Shown here: piece after piece, positions 1 to 7,408 of the stretch | Layout: each line of letters begins with the position of its first letter | Numbering within the stretch: position 1 is the first letter of the stretch | Assembly (NCBI GenBank): GCA_017694145.1 | Contig: JADINF010000065.1 | Span: 1 to 10,661 of the forward strand | Direction of reading: 5' to 3' | DNA from: Candidatus Stercoripulliclostridium pullicola | GTDB taxonomy: Bacteria > Bacillota > Clostridia > Christensenellales > DTU072 | DNA length: 10,661 nucleotides | Made by a program: the position numbers and the translations under genes | The notes under the pieces: model-generated | The model's input: only the letters and a program-made list of their open reading frames with translations | Told to the model about the DNA's origin: nothing | The model's database searches: none

Positions 1-929
1 CGGCTGCCTTCTTCGGGTTTTACTTCGAACTTGACGAAAAGACCCGCCGCGGAGCTGTCGGTTTCGAGAATTAGCTCGCCGTTACCGCGGCTTTCGCAAT
101 CCACAGAATACAGCGTGTCGTAATCTATAGGCGCGAATTCCGCTCCTACCAGCACGTTCGAATCGGTCATAACGAAATAATTGTCGTTAATCGTAACGCG
201 AGAGCCCTCGGAAGAGGCGAACATATACATTTCTACCAACCTGTAACCGTAATCGGGAATGGCGCGAACCGTGACGATATCGCCCCGTTTCGCCGAGTCG
301 GTACCCAACGCGACGGTTCCGTTATAAGTATACGGATATACGGATACGGTGTGCGAGCGGAGTGTGAAAGTTACTTTGATTGTGACCGGTTCCGCGGGCA
401 TTACGAAAGTATATTGGTTTCCGGATCCGTGTTCGAGAACGGTGGTCGTCGAAGCGCCTACCGCGACTACGCCGCCCGAAGCTATTTCGTACGCGCTCGA
501 CGGAGTCACCGAAACCGTGACCTCGGTACCCATAGGCGCTCTGCTTTCGACGGGCGAGAGAAGATTTACCGTGCCTTCGGCATATTTTTCTACGGTGATG
601 GCGTGCGGGTAGGTTTCGACGCTCTCCCAGCCCGCAAAAATCGTCATGTTGCCGTTAGCTTTGAAAACCGCCGTATTGACGGGGCGCTTACACTCGCGGT
701 CGTTGTACCAACCCGTGAAAACGTATCCGTCTTTCGTAGGCGGATCGGGAAGCTCTATGCGCTCCCCGGCTTTTAATATTATGCTTTGGACTTCGCTGCC
801 GCCGTCGGTATTGAAAGAAATAATATAAGTCGTGTTACCGTCGCTCCCGTTTTTACAAGCCGTGAGCGTCGTAAGCAGAAGGCAGACTGCGACAGCGGCA
901 AGCAGTACGATCAACAACCTTCGTTTCAT
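1..929 (-). CDS. Surface lipoprotein with InlB-type repeats (3' end outside window)
   Basis: An open frame of 309 codons runs from ATG at 929 to the window edge without a stop. I translated it by hand. Residues 1-25 are a lipoprotein signal: basic MKRR, a hydrophobic stretch, then the lipobox LTAC with the lipidated Cys25. The mature protein should be tethered to the outer face of the membrane. Residues about 35-103 match the InlB B-repeat / Listeria-Bacteroides repeat pattern (FNTDGGS, then DGYVFTGWYND). Residues about 108-188 and 192-266 look like two divergent bacterial repeat modules (G-T-V near the start, VTV-x-x-x-P in the middle, YxFVMPAEPVTIKVTF at the end of the first). A third unit begins near 272. 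Such repeats build beta-rich stalks in surface proteins; no enzymatic or binding domain is visible in this part. The gene is separated from the exonuclease gene upstream and has its own promoter. The specific function is unknown. Confidence 0.85.
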   Translation of the reverse strand, partial: MKRRLLIVLLAAVAVCLLLTTLTACKNGSDGNTTYIISFNTDGGSEVQSIILKAGERIELPDPPTKDGYVFTGWYNDRECKRPVNTAVFKANGNMTIFAGWESVETYPHAITVEKYAEGTVNLLSPVESRAPMGTEVTVSVTPSSAYEIASGGVVAVGASTTTVLEHGSGNQYTFVMPAEPVTIKVTFTLRSHTVSVYPYTYNGTVALGTDSAKRGDIVTVRAIPDYGYRLVEMYMFASSEGSRVTINDNYFVMTDSNVLVGAEFAPIDYDTLYSVDCESRGNGELILETDSSAAGLFVKFEVKPEEGS

Positions 930-941
930 AATTCCGATTAC

Positions 942-970
942 AGTTTACCCCGCACGCGCACGTTTGTCAA
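942..970 (-). promoter_or_regulatory. Promoter of the InlB-repeat lipoprotein gene
   Basis: On the minus strand a perfect -35 TTGACA (970-965) and a -10 TAAACT (947-942) are separated by exactly 17 bases. The expected transcription start is near 935, only about 5-7 bases before the ATG at 929, so the mRNA would be nearly leaderless. The only Shine-Dalgarno-like bases (GGAA) sit just before the ATG. The promoter is flanked by an inverted pair, CCCCG just upstream of the -35 and CGGGG just upstream of the -10. The call rests on sequence match alone. Confidence 0.6.
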
Positions 971-1008
971 CGGGGCTCCCTTAACTCTATGGAACTTTCA
1001 CGTTAAAT

Positions 1009-2556
1009 TCACCGTTCGTCCAATTTGGCGAGCACTTTAAGGACTTTTGCGGTCGCTACGGCGTCGTGAACGGCACGGTGGGCATTGGTGAGGTCTATAC
1101 CGAAACGTTCGCATAACGCGCCGAGATTGACCCCTCTGTCGCGCTTAATGACTTTCCGCGCAAGCGGAAGGGTGTCAATTACGGGATTGTCGAAATTGTA
1201 AAGATATTTAACGGCGTGATAGGTAAGGAAGCTCATATCGAAAGGCGCGTTGTGCGCGGCAAGCGTTGCGCCGTATGCAAATTTATAGAAATCCCCTACC
1301 ACGTCCTCGAAAGACGGCGCGTCAGCCACGTCCTCGTCGTAAATATGGTTGACCGCGGAAGTTTCCTCCGGAATGTGCGTGCCCGGATTAACCAAAGTGG
1401 AAAATACCGATTTCATCACTCCGTCTTCCATGAGCACCGCGCCGATCTCTATTATCTCGCAAGCCGTGGGCGAAAGCCCGGTGGTTTCCAGGTCGAATAC
1501 GACTATCTTCCCTTTGAGAAGTTCGGGAAGCTCGCCCTCTTCTTCGAACATACTTCCCTGTTCGCTCTCGGTATAATCCGAGGGTTCTACCGTATAATAT
1601 TCTTCCGGCACCTCTTTATACGCCACGTCGGTACGAATACTTGCGTAATCTATCGTACAAGTCGATATCTTCCTTACGAACATGACGTGCTTTGCGGAAC
1701 GCTCGTCCATTTTGAGATTGCCTTCGGCTACGGCGCACACGTCCTGCAGAAGGTACGTCCTGAGCCGCTCTATCTGAGAAGGAAACCTCGAAAAGAAAAG
1801 ACATTCGATCTTCCCCGTAGTGTCGTCCAACGTGAAGCGGAAATATTCCTTACCCGCCTGCGTTTTGCGCTCCTCCACGGCGACGACTTTGCCGCACACG
1901 GTCACGCTGTCGCTTTCTTTGGAGCCTACGTCGGTTATGTAAGCGGGCTTTTTCGCTATCGCGCCGATAAGCGGCACCACGACGGTCACGTCCGCAAGCC
2001 GTATCGACGGACGGACGGATTCGATCTTGCGTATCTTTTTACGCGAAACCGCAGGATTGTTTTCCGTCCTGTAGAACTCCACTTCCACGTGCTCTATTAT
2101 CTGAGTTTCTAGATATTCCGCGAGGTTTTTGTCCAGTTCGCCGCTTTTGGCGTAGCTGAATACGTCCGGAGGAAGCCCTATGCTCACTTTCACCGTGCCG
2201 AAACCGATCTCCACGTTTAACGGCGCGTCCTTTATTTTCGCCGTCATTATAGGGCTCGAATCGTAAAAATAACCGAATATCTTTTCGCGGATAAATCTTT
2301 CGTCGGTATCCGTTTTCCTGTAAACAACGTGCACGACGTATGCCGCAGGCACTATTTCGCGCACTATCTTCTCCACTTTTGCGCGCAAACCGTCGTTCAG
2401 CTTCGCGTCGTAATCTCCCGCCGCCACAAGCAACGTGATGATCACCTCTTCGCGCTCGTTGAGCACCGCGCCCGTAAATTTGAAGATCCTTTCGTTCTCG
2501 TCGAGCGCCTGTTCCAAAACGTAAGAGAACGCGCCGTACGAACCGCCGCTATCCAC
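1009..2556 (-). CDS. PolC-derived OB-fold/DEDDh 3'-5' exonuclease lacking PHP and polymerase domains
   Basis: This 515-residue protein lies where full-length polC usually follows ispG. Residues about 1-200 resemble the poorly conserved PolC N-terminal region. Residues about 215-300 are a PolC-like OB fold (VTVCGKVVAVEER, FTLDDTTGKIECLFFSR, GNLKMDE). After an acidic linker (about 310-345) comes a complete DEDDh exonuclease with D355 and E357 (FDLETTG), D440 (HNAPFD), H493 and D498 (HRAVHDA). The PolC-like stretch NPVIDTL is present too. The PHP domain, which normally surrounds the exonuclease in PolC, and the C-terminal polymerase core are absent. Typical PolC is about 1400-1450 residues. The stop falls cleanly after the exonuclease. 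Start is GTG, overlapping the ispG stop by 8 bases, with GAGG 6 bases upstream, so it is translationally coupled. It probably acts as a proofreading or DNA-trimming nuclease in trans with another polymerase, which is inference. Confidence 0.88.
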   Translation of the reverse strand: MDSGGSYGAFSYVLEQALDENERIFKFTGAVLNEREEVIITLLVAAGDYDAKLNDGLRAKVEKIVREIVPAAYVVHVVYRKTDTDERFIREKIFGYFYDSSPIMTAKIKDAPLNVEIGFGTVKVSIGLPPDVFSYAKSGELDKNLAEYLETQIIEHVEVEFYRTENNPAVSRKKIRKIESVRPSIRLADVTVVVPLIGAIAKKPAYITDVGSKESDSVTVCGKVVAVEERKTQAGKEYFRFTLDDTTGKIECLFFSRFPSQIERLRTYLLQDVCAVAEGNLKMDERSAKHVMFVRKISTCTIDYASIRTDVAYKEVPEEYYTVEPSDYTESEQGSMFEEEGELPELLKGKIVVFDLETTGLSPTACEIIEIGAVLMEDGVMKSVFSTLVNPGTHIPEETSAVNHIYDEDVADAPSFEDVVGDFYKFAYGATLAAHNAPFDMSFLTYHAVKYLYNFDNPVIDTLPLARKVIKRDRGVNLGALCERFGIDLTNAHRAVHDAVATAKVLKVLAKLDER

Positions 2557-3565
2557 GATACACCTCTAACATTTTCTTAAGTTCCTCCGCGACGTCGGAA
2601 TTAGCCACGGTTTTGTATTGCTTGCCGCGCATGAAAAGCACGGACCTTTCTTTCCCGCCGCATACGCCGATATCGGCGTCCTTGCTTTCGCCGATGCCGT
2701 TCACGGCGCACCCCATCACCGCGACGCGCAGATCGAAATCGACGTCGCCGAGTGCGTATTCCACCTTTTCGGCAAGTTCCTCGACGGGTATCTGCGTCCT
2801 CGCGCACGTGGGACAGGCGACGACTCTCGCTCCCGAACGGAGTCCCGCCGAACGAAGTATATCCTTGGCTACGGCTATCTCTTTCACGGGATCGCCCGCA
2901 AGAGATACGCGCACGGTATCTCCTATGCCGTCCAGAAGAAGCGCGCCTATAGCCACTGCCGAACGTATCGCGCCTTTGGTTGCCGTGCCCGCCTCCGTGA
3001 GCCCTATGTGCAACGGATAATCGCACATCGCGTGAAGCTCGCGGTATGCCGCGACCGTGCGTCTTACGTCAGAACATTTGACCCCGAGCACGAGATCGCA
3101 TAAGCCCGCGTCCTCGAAAATCTTTGTGTTGTCGCAAGCGAGTTCGGCTAGCGCTCGCGCCGAGCGCATACCGTCCAACGAACCCGCGTTGACGCCTACC
3201 CGTACGGGTATCCTGCGTTCCGCAGCGAGTCTGGCAACCTCTTTCACTCCTTCGGGACCGAGATTCCCGGGATTTACGCGTATTTTGCTTGCGCCCGCGT
3301 CTATCGACGCCAAGGCGAGTTTATGATCGTAATGTATGTCCGCGATAATCGGTACGGATGCGTTCCGCGCAAGTTTTCGGAGCGAAGAGACGCTATCGAA
3401 GTCCGGAACGGATACGCGCACAAGTTCCGCGCCCGCCGCGGCGAGCGCTTCGGTCTGTCTTATCGTGGCTTCGTAGTCGCTCGTAAGGGTATTGGTCATC
3501 GACTGTATACTCACGGGCGCCCCTCCGCCTATCGCTACGTTACCGACTTTTACCTGTTTCGTCAT
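2549..3565 (-). CDS. ispG: 4-hydroxy-3-methylbut-2-en-1-yl diphosphate synthase (IspG/GcpE)
   Basis: This is the penultimate enzyme of the MEP isoprenoid pathway. It converts 2-C-methyl-D-erythritol 2,4-cyclodiphosphate to HMBPP using a [4Fe-4S] cluster. The 338-residue length fits the short bacterial form without the plant-type insert. The TIM-barrel part shows VSIQSMTNT (18-26), IADIHYD (74-80) and SKIRVNPGN (93-101). The cluster ligands are visible as Cys251 and Cys254 (ACPTCART) and Cys286 (MGCAVNG), followed by the conserved glutamate at 293 in GIGES. The start at 3565 gives the normal N-terminus. The nearest strong ribosome site (GAGGAGG, overlapping the rseP stop) is unusually far away at 14 bases, and no closer in-frame start exists. 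The gene follows rseP by 19 bases and overlaps the exonuclease gene downstream. Confidence 0.97.
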   Translation of the reverse strand: MTKQVKVGNVAIGGGAPVSIQSMTNTLTSDYEATIRQTEALAAAGAELVRVSVPDFDSVSSLRKLARNASVPIIADIHYDHKLALASIDAGASKIRVNPGNLGPEGVKEVARLAAERRIPVRVGVNAGSLDGMRSARALAELACDNTKIFEDAGLCDLVLGVKCSDVRRTVAAYRELHAMCDYPLHIGLTEAGTATKGAIRSAVAIGALLLDGIGDTVRVSLAGDPVKEIAVAKDILRSAGLRSGARVVACPTCARTQIPVEELAEKVEYALGDVDFDLRVAVMGCAVNGIGESKDADIGVCGGKERSVLFMRGKQYKTVANSDVAEELKKMLEVYRG

Positions 3566-3584
3566 AAGTAAACTACCGTCCTCC

Positions 3585-4697
3585 TCAGGTCACGAACTGG
3601 AATATGTCCGCAAAAATAGCGAATGCGAATATCAACACGAACCCCACCGTATGCAAAACCGCTTCGACCTTTTTGTTTATCGGCTTACGGAATATCCATT
3701 CGATAAGGCAGAAAAGCATTCTCGAACCGTCGAGCGCCGGTATCGGCAACAGATTCATTACCGCAAGGTTTGCGGATATAAGACATATAACGTAAGAGAA
3801 CGTCGCGAAACCGCTGCTTGCCGCCTGCGTCATGACGGTAATGGTCGTGACGGGACCGCCTACGGTATTCAACGCTATCTGTCCCGTGATAAGACTTCCG
3901 AGAATGGCAAGGATCTTGTAAACGAGGAAGAACATGAACGAAAACGATCTTCCGAGCGCAAGGAAAAAGGGCAATTTGACCGCATACGACACCGAAGTGA
4001 AACCGAAACCGTAATAAGTTTCGACTTCGCCGGTTTCCTCGTTGACCGTTGGAGTGAAATTACCGTCCGCGTCGTAGGTACCTGCTACGCAGGTTCCTTT
4101 GCTCAAAGTGATCGTAACTCGCTTACCGTCGCGCAATACCACCGTTTCGACGGTATCGCCCGCTTCCGAGAACATTTTCGTGGCGTCCTCCGCCATGAGA
4201 ACGTTCATTTGTTTACCGCCGACTTTCAGGAAAACGTCGCCTTCTTCGAGCACGGCGGCGTTGGGAGAATCCGCGTAAACGTTGACCACTTCGGGAAGCA
4301 CCTGTCCGTAAGCGGAGAAAAATATAACTATGATTATCCAACCCGATACAAGATTGAAAAACGCGCCCGAAAAAAGTACTATCAACCTTTTCCACGGCGG
4401 TTGATTTTCGAAAGCGGCGGGATTTTTGTTTTCGGCGTCGTCCTCGCCTTCGAAGGCGCAGAAACCGCCGAGCGGAATGGGACGGATAGTGAAGACTTCC
4501 CCCGTTTTCTTATTGGTACGCTTGAATATCGGCGGTCCGAAACCTATGCCGAATTCGTTTATTTTGAAGCCGAGCAGTTTACCCGCGAGGTAGTGCCCGA
4601 GTTCGTGGATGACGACCATAAACATCAGCGCGCAAAGCGCGAGCAGAACGTAGCCTATGGTAGTCATCACCTGTTCAAATGAGGCGGCTAAGAGCAT
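3585..4697 (-). CDS. rseP: Site-2 intramembrane zinc metalloprotease (RseP/RasP family)
   Basis: This 370-residue polytopic membrane protease (M50 family) cuts membrane-anchored substrates, typically anti-sigma factors and signal-peptide remnants. The first membrane segment (about 12-36) carries the zinc motif HELGH (31-35). A second hydrophobic segment is at about 106-128. A single PDZ domain spans about 132-200. Further segments occur near 252-270 and 296-313, and the third zinc-ligand motif NLLPIPALDG is at 315-324. The motif continues SR where most homologues have GG or GR. A last membrane segment lies near 350-366. The ATG overlaps the end of dxr by 10 bases, and GGAGGG lies 5 bases upstream, inside dxr, which fixes this start. 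Its actual substrate cannot be read from this window because no anti-sigma factor gene is nearby. Confidence 0.95.
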   Translation of the reverse strand: MLLAASFEQVMTTIGYVLLALCALMFMVVIHELGHYLAGKLLGFKINEFGIGFGPPIFKRTNKKTGEVFTIRPIPLGGFCAFEGEDDAENKNPAAFENQPPWKRLIVLFSGAFFNLVSGWIIIVIFFSAYGQVLPEVVNVYADSPNAAVLEEGDVFLKVGGKQMNVLMAEDATKMFSEAGDTVETVVLRDGKRVTITLSKGTCVAGTYDADGNFTPTVNEETGEVETYYGFGFTSVSYAVKLPFFLALGRSFSFMFFLVYKILAILGSLITGQIALNTVGGPVTTITVMTQAASSGFATFSYVICLISANLAVMNLLPIPALDGSRMLFCLIEWIFRKPINKKVEAVLHTVGFVLIFAFAIFADIFQFVT

Positions 4698-5854
4698 CCG
4701 ATCCCTCCGTATTTCTCTAAAATATATTCCCCTACCTCGCTTTCGATACTCGTTAATTCTTCGGGAGCGGAAAGTTTACCGCCCGCAAAAGCGTCGAGCG
4801 CGTCCGAAACGACCTCGTTTATACCGTAAAAGCCTATCGCGCCGCACATATACAGCGAAACGGCGGCTTCGTCCGCCGCGCACAGCACTGCGCCGTTATA
4901 TTCGGAGTCACCGCGCGCTACTTCGAGCGCGAGCTTCAGGCAGGGAAACCTCACGAGATCCGGTTTCGAAAACGTAAGTCCCGAAAGCGCCTCGAAACCT
5001 TTGGGCACGGCTTGCGCGTCTCCCGCGAACACCTCACGCCTTACGGGCGCAGTAAGCGCATATTGAATGGGGATACGCATGTCGGGCGGCGACATGCAGA
5101 GTTTCGAAGTGCCGTCCTTGAACTGAACGAGCGCGTGTATCACGCTTTCCCTATGCACGACGATATCTACGTTTTGTACTCCGAAAAGTCTTTTCGCTTC
5201 TATTACTTCGAGCCCTTTATTCATGAGGGTCGCGGAATCGACGGTGACTTTTACGCCCATTTTCCAGTTAGGGTGCTTCAAGGCGTCCGCGGCGCGGGTA
5301 CGCGCTATTTCTTCCGCGCTCATATCGCGAAAAGCGCCGCCCGAAGCGGTAAGTATTATTTTTTCGACGCTTCCCGCGTCCTCTCCGAGCAAACATTGGA
5401 ACGCCGCCGAATGTTCGGAATCCACCGGTATCACGGGTACGGATCTTTCCTTTGCCCTTTTGAGGAGCATTTTACCCGCCGCGACTATGCTTTCTTTATT
5501 CGCCGTTACGAGTTTGGCGCCCGCCTCAACGGCGGCGAAAGAGGGTAACGTTCCGCCTATCCCGCCTATTCCGTTTACCACTATGTCGACGTTTTCGTAG
5601 GTTTCGGGCTTCGACAGCGCTTCCGTGCCTTTGACGTGCGCGGCAGTGCCGTGAGCACCGAAATTGTCGTCCGAAATAACGGTGACTTTTCTGTCGCGGA
5701 ATCTGTCGTAAAGCTCCCTGCCTCTATTCCTTGCGGAAAGCAAGACTATTTCCAGCCCCAATTCCTCGCCGTAACGGTCGAGAACGTCGAGTACGCTTCC
5801 GCCTATGGAGCCGCTTGCGCCGAGCACGGCGACGCGCTTTGCGTTACCGCTCAT
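4688..5854 (-). CDS. dxr: 1-deoxy-D-xylulose 5-phosphate reductoisomerase (Dxr/IspC)
   Basis: This is the committed step of the MEP pathway: NADPH-dependent rearrangement and reduction of 1-deoxy-D-xylulose 5-phosphate to MEP. The length of 388 residues is normal. The N-terminal Rossmann fold carries LGASGSIGGS (11-20). TANKES is at 117-122. Metal ligands are seen as Asp145 and Glu147 in PVDSEH and Glu216 in MNKGLE. Substrate-binding elements include the serine of SGGAF (171) and His194 of HPNW. The C-terminal helical domain is complete. It shares an ATGA overlap with cdsA upstream and overlaps rseP downstream, so it is inside one coupled operon with ispG, which acts later in the same pathway. 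Confidence 0.97.
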   Translation of the reverse strand: MSGNAKRVAVLGASGSIGGSVLDVLDRYGEELGLEIVLLSARNRGRELYDRFRDRKVTVISDDNFGAHGTAAHVKGTEALSKPETYENVDIVVNGIGGIGGTLPSFAAVEAGAKLVTANKESIVAAGKMLLKRAKERSVPVIPVDSEHSAAFQCLLGEDAGSVEKIILTASGGAFRDMSAEEIARTRAADALKHPNWKMGVKVTVDSATLMNKGLEVIEAKRLFGVQNVDIVVHRESVIHALVQFKDGTSKLCMSPPDMRIPIQYALTAPVRREVFAGDAQAVPKGFEALSGLTFSKPDLVRFPCLKLALEVARGDSEYNGAVLCAADEAAVSLYMCGAIGFYGINEVVSDALDAFAGGKLSAPEELTSIESEVGEYILEKYGGIGCS

Positions 5855-6708
5855 AACGGCAGGAACGCCATGACTATCGACATGAAGACCACGGCGAATA
5901 TGATGCTGTCGAGCCTGTCAAGCAGCCCGCCGTGGCTTCCCAAAAGGCGCGAAAAGTCTTTGATCTCGAGTTCGCGCTTGATACGCGAAGCGAACAGATC
6001 CCCCACTTCCGCAACCACCGCTATGGCGGTGCCGATAAGACAGTAGAAAAGGATATAGGTGTCCGGGAACACTTCCGAGAATTTAACGGGAGCGTTCACT
6101 GGGAGCGGAGCCACTTCGAACATGGCGTAAACAATCATAGCGCCCGCGGCGCCGCCGATAAGTCCTATTATCGAACCGGCGTAAGTCTTTTTGGGGCTTA
6201 TGGTCGGGAAAATCTTGGGTCCCCCGATCGCGCTTCCCGCATAATAAGCTATCGCGTCGGAGAGCATCGCTGACGCGGCGGCGATAAGGAGCGGTATCAT
6301 ACCGTAAGCGGCGGTAAGCTGCATCGCGAGGATTATCGGAGCTACGGGATAAAGTATGACGAAAGACGTCATAAGCATATCTTTCAGCGTAACTTTTTTA
6401 TCAAAGATAAAAATGCAGAAAGCGAGCGCGAGGCATACCGCCATAAGCACGGCGAAGCCGACGTAACCCAAAAAAACGGTCATCGGGTAAGCCGCTACCA
6501 CGGCGAGGCATACGGGGGTGAGTATCACGCGATAACCTTTTGCCTTGACCGCGACTATCATTTCGTAAGCGGCGACGGCGAGCACCACTATAAGCAGAGC
6601 GTCGAAAAAGGGTTGCCCTTTCCCGCCCCACAGTCCCGTGAGGAAAATGAACCCCAGCAGAACGGCGAGCAATATGACGCCTGTTAATGTTCTTTTCAAT
6701 ACTTTCAT
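5851..6708 (-). CDS. cdsA: Phosphatidate cytidylyltransferase (CdsA)
   Basis: This integral membrane enzyme converts phosphatidic acid and CTP to CDP-diacylglycerol, the precursor of anionic phospholipids. It has 285 residues and about eight hydrophobic segments spread from residue 8 to 283. The C-terminal half has SDAIAYYAG (150-158) and SPKKTYAGS (171-179). The family signature lies at 241-267, with S241, K244, R245, K250, D251, the HGG at 259-261 and the D264/D267 pair. The residues just before HGG read LGS where homologues often have a PG pair, a mild difference. The ATG overlaps the uppS stop as ATGA; GGAG is 7 bases upstream within uppS. The stop overlaps the dxr start as ATGA. Confidence 0.96.
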   Translation of the reverse strand: MKVLKRTLTGVILLAVLLGFIFLTGLWGGKGQPFFDALLIVVLAVAAYEMIVAVKAKGYRVILTPVCLAVVAAYPMTVFLGYVGFAVLMAVCLALAFCIFIFDKKVTLKDMLMTSFVILYPVAPIILAMQLTAAYGMIPLLIAAASAMLSDAIAYYAGSAIGGPKIFPTISPKKTYAGSIIGLIGGAAGAMIVYAMFEVAPLPVNAPVKFSEVFPDTYILFYCLIGTAIAVVAEVGDLFASRIKRELEIKDFSRLLGSHGGLLDRLDSIIFAVVFMSIVMAFLPL

Positions 6709-7397
6709 CTCAGATCTCCGAAATTTCGTTTGATTTTCTTATACTCTTTCACAAGGTCGTAAATATCTCCTTTGTCCGCGTCGGGGAAAAGCTTTTCGCT
6801 GAAAAAAAGCTCGGCGTAAGTGCATCTGAACGGCAAAAATCCGCTCAAACGCCTGCAATTACCGTAACGGAGCACGGCGTCCACGGGCGGAAGGCTTGCC
6901 GAATACATATAAGGTTCCACTTCGGCAATGGTCGCTTCGGTATAATTGGCGTTGATGAGCTTCTGCTTGAATACGTAATTGAAAGCTTTGGTGACCTCTT
7001 CCATGCCGTTATAAGCGAAAACGAACGCCACCGTCATGCCGGTATTATTGATCGTCGCGGCGTTGGCGCGCGAAATGCAACTCATGAGCTCCGGCGTAAG
7101 ACGGGCGTAATCTCCCACGAAAAACAATTTGTAATTGCGTGCGATACTGACGGGAAGAAGCGTTTTTACGATATAATCCACGTAAACGGAAGACAGCGCG
7201 AGAATCAGACTGTCCCCGCGCTTGTAGTTTTCCATACTGGAAACGTAGAAAGATACGCAACCGATTTTCAGTTCGTCGGCGGCGTCGATGACGTCGCTCA
7301 CGGCGCGCATACCGTAAAGATAGCCGTTAACGTGCGGTAATTTGCGCGCCGTAGCCCATCTGCCCCCGCCGTCCGGAATTACGGCAAGATGATCCAT
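6705..7397 (-). CDS. uppS: Divergent undecaprenyl diphosphate synthase (cis-prenyltransferase)
   Basis: This enzyme family adds isopentenyl units in cis to farnesyl diphosphate to make the C55 carrier for cell-wall synthesis. The length of 230 residues and the position between frr and cdsA are typical. Retained features are the catalytic Asp9 and Arg13 in PDGGGRW, the ENxKR segment (56-60), NNTGMTVAFVFAYNG (117-131), Arg177, Arg183, Ser185 and the YAELFF segment with Glu196. Several normally near-invariant positions differ: MDGNGRW reads PDGGGRW, the His of GHKAG reads Tyr26, ENW reads ENY, and RTxGExR-x-SNFLxWQ reads RYGNCRRLSGFLPFR. So the fold is clear, but substrate handling or chain length may differ. 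No Shine-Dalgarno is visible in the 11 bases after frr, so translation is probably coupled to frr. Confidence 0.88.
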   Translation of the reverse strand: MDHLAVIPDGGGRWATARKLPHVNGYLYGMRAVSDVIDAADELKIGCVSFYVSSMENYKRGDSLILALSSVYVDYIVKTLLPVSIARNYKLFFVGDYARLTPELMSCISRANAATINNTGMTVAFVFAYNGMEEVTKAFNYVFKQKLINANYTEATIAEVEPYMYSASLPPVDAVLRYGNCRRLSGFLPFRCTYAELFFSEKLFPDADKGDIYDLVKEYKKIKRNFGDLR

Positions 7398-7408
7398 CGC
7401 TACAGCCG

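Noticed and set aside
351..776. Overlapping plus-strand frames at the left end
   Set aside because: The minus strand carries a continuous 309-codon lipoprotein with a signal peptide and InlB-type repeats over the same bases.
976..1008. Possible terminator after the exonuclease gene (TTAAC...GTTAA)
   Set aside because: The stem is only 5 bp with a 16-base loop and no T-tract follows.
1216..2112. Plus-strand open frame of 298 codons
   Set aside because: It is antisense to the PolC-type exonuclease gene, has no ribosome site and its composition is typical of a shadow frame.
3492..4682. Long plus-strand open frame of 396 codons
   Set aside because: It lies antisense to rseP and the start of ispG, which are certain. 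Its product is a low-complexity Arg/Glu/His-rich shadow with no family resemblance.
5012..5548. Plus-strand open frame of 178 codons
   Set aside because: It is antisense to dxr, whose catalytic motifs are intact on the other strand.
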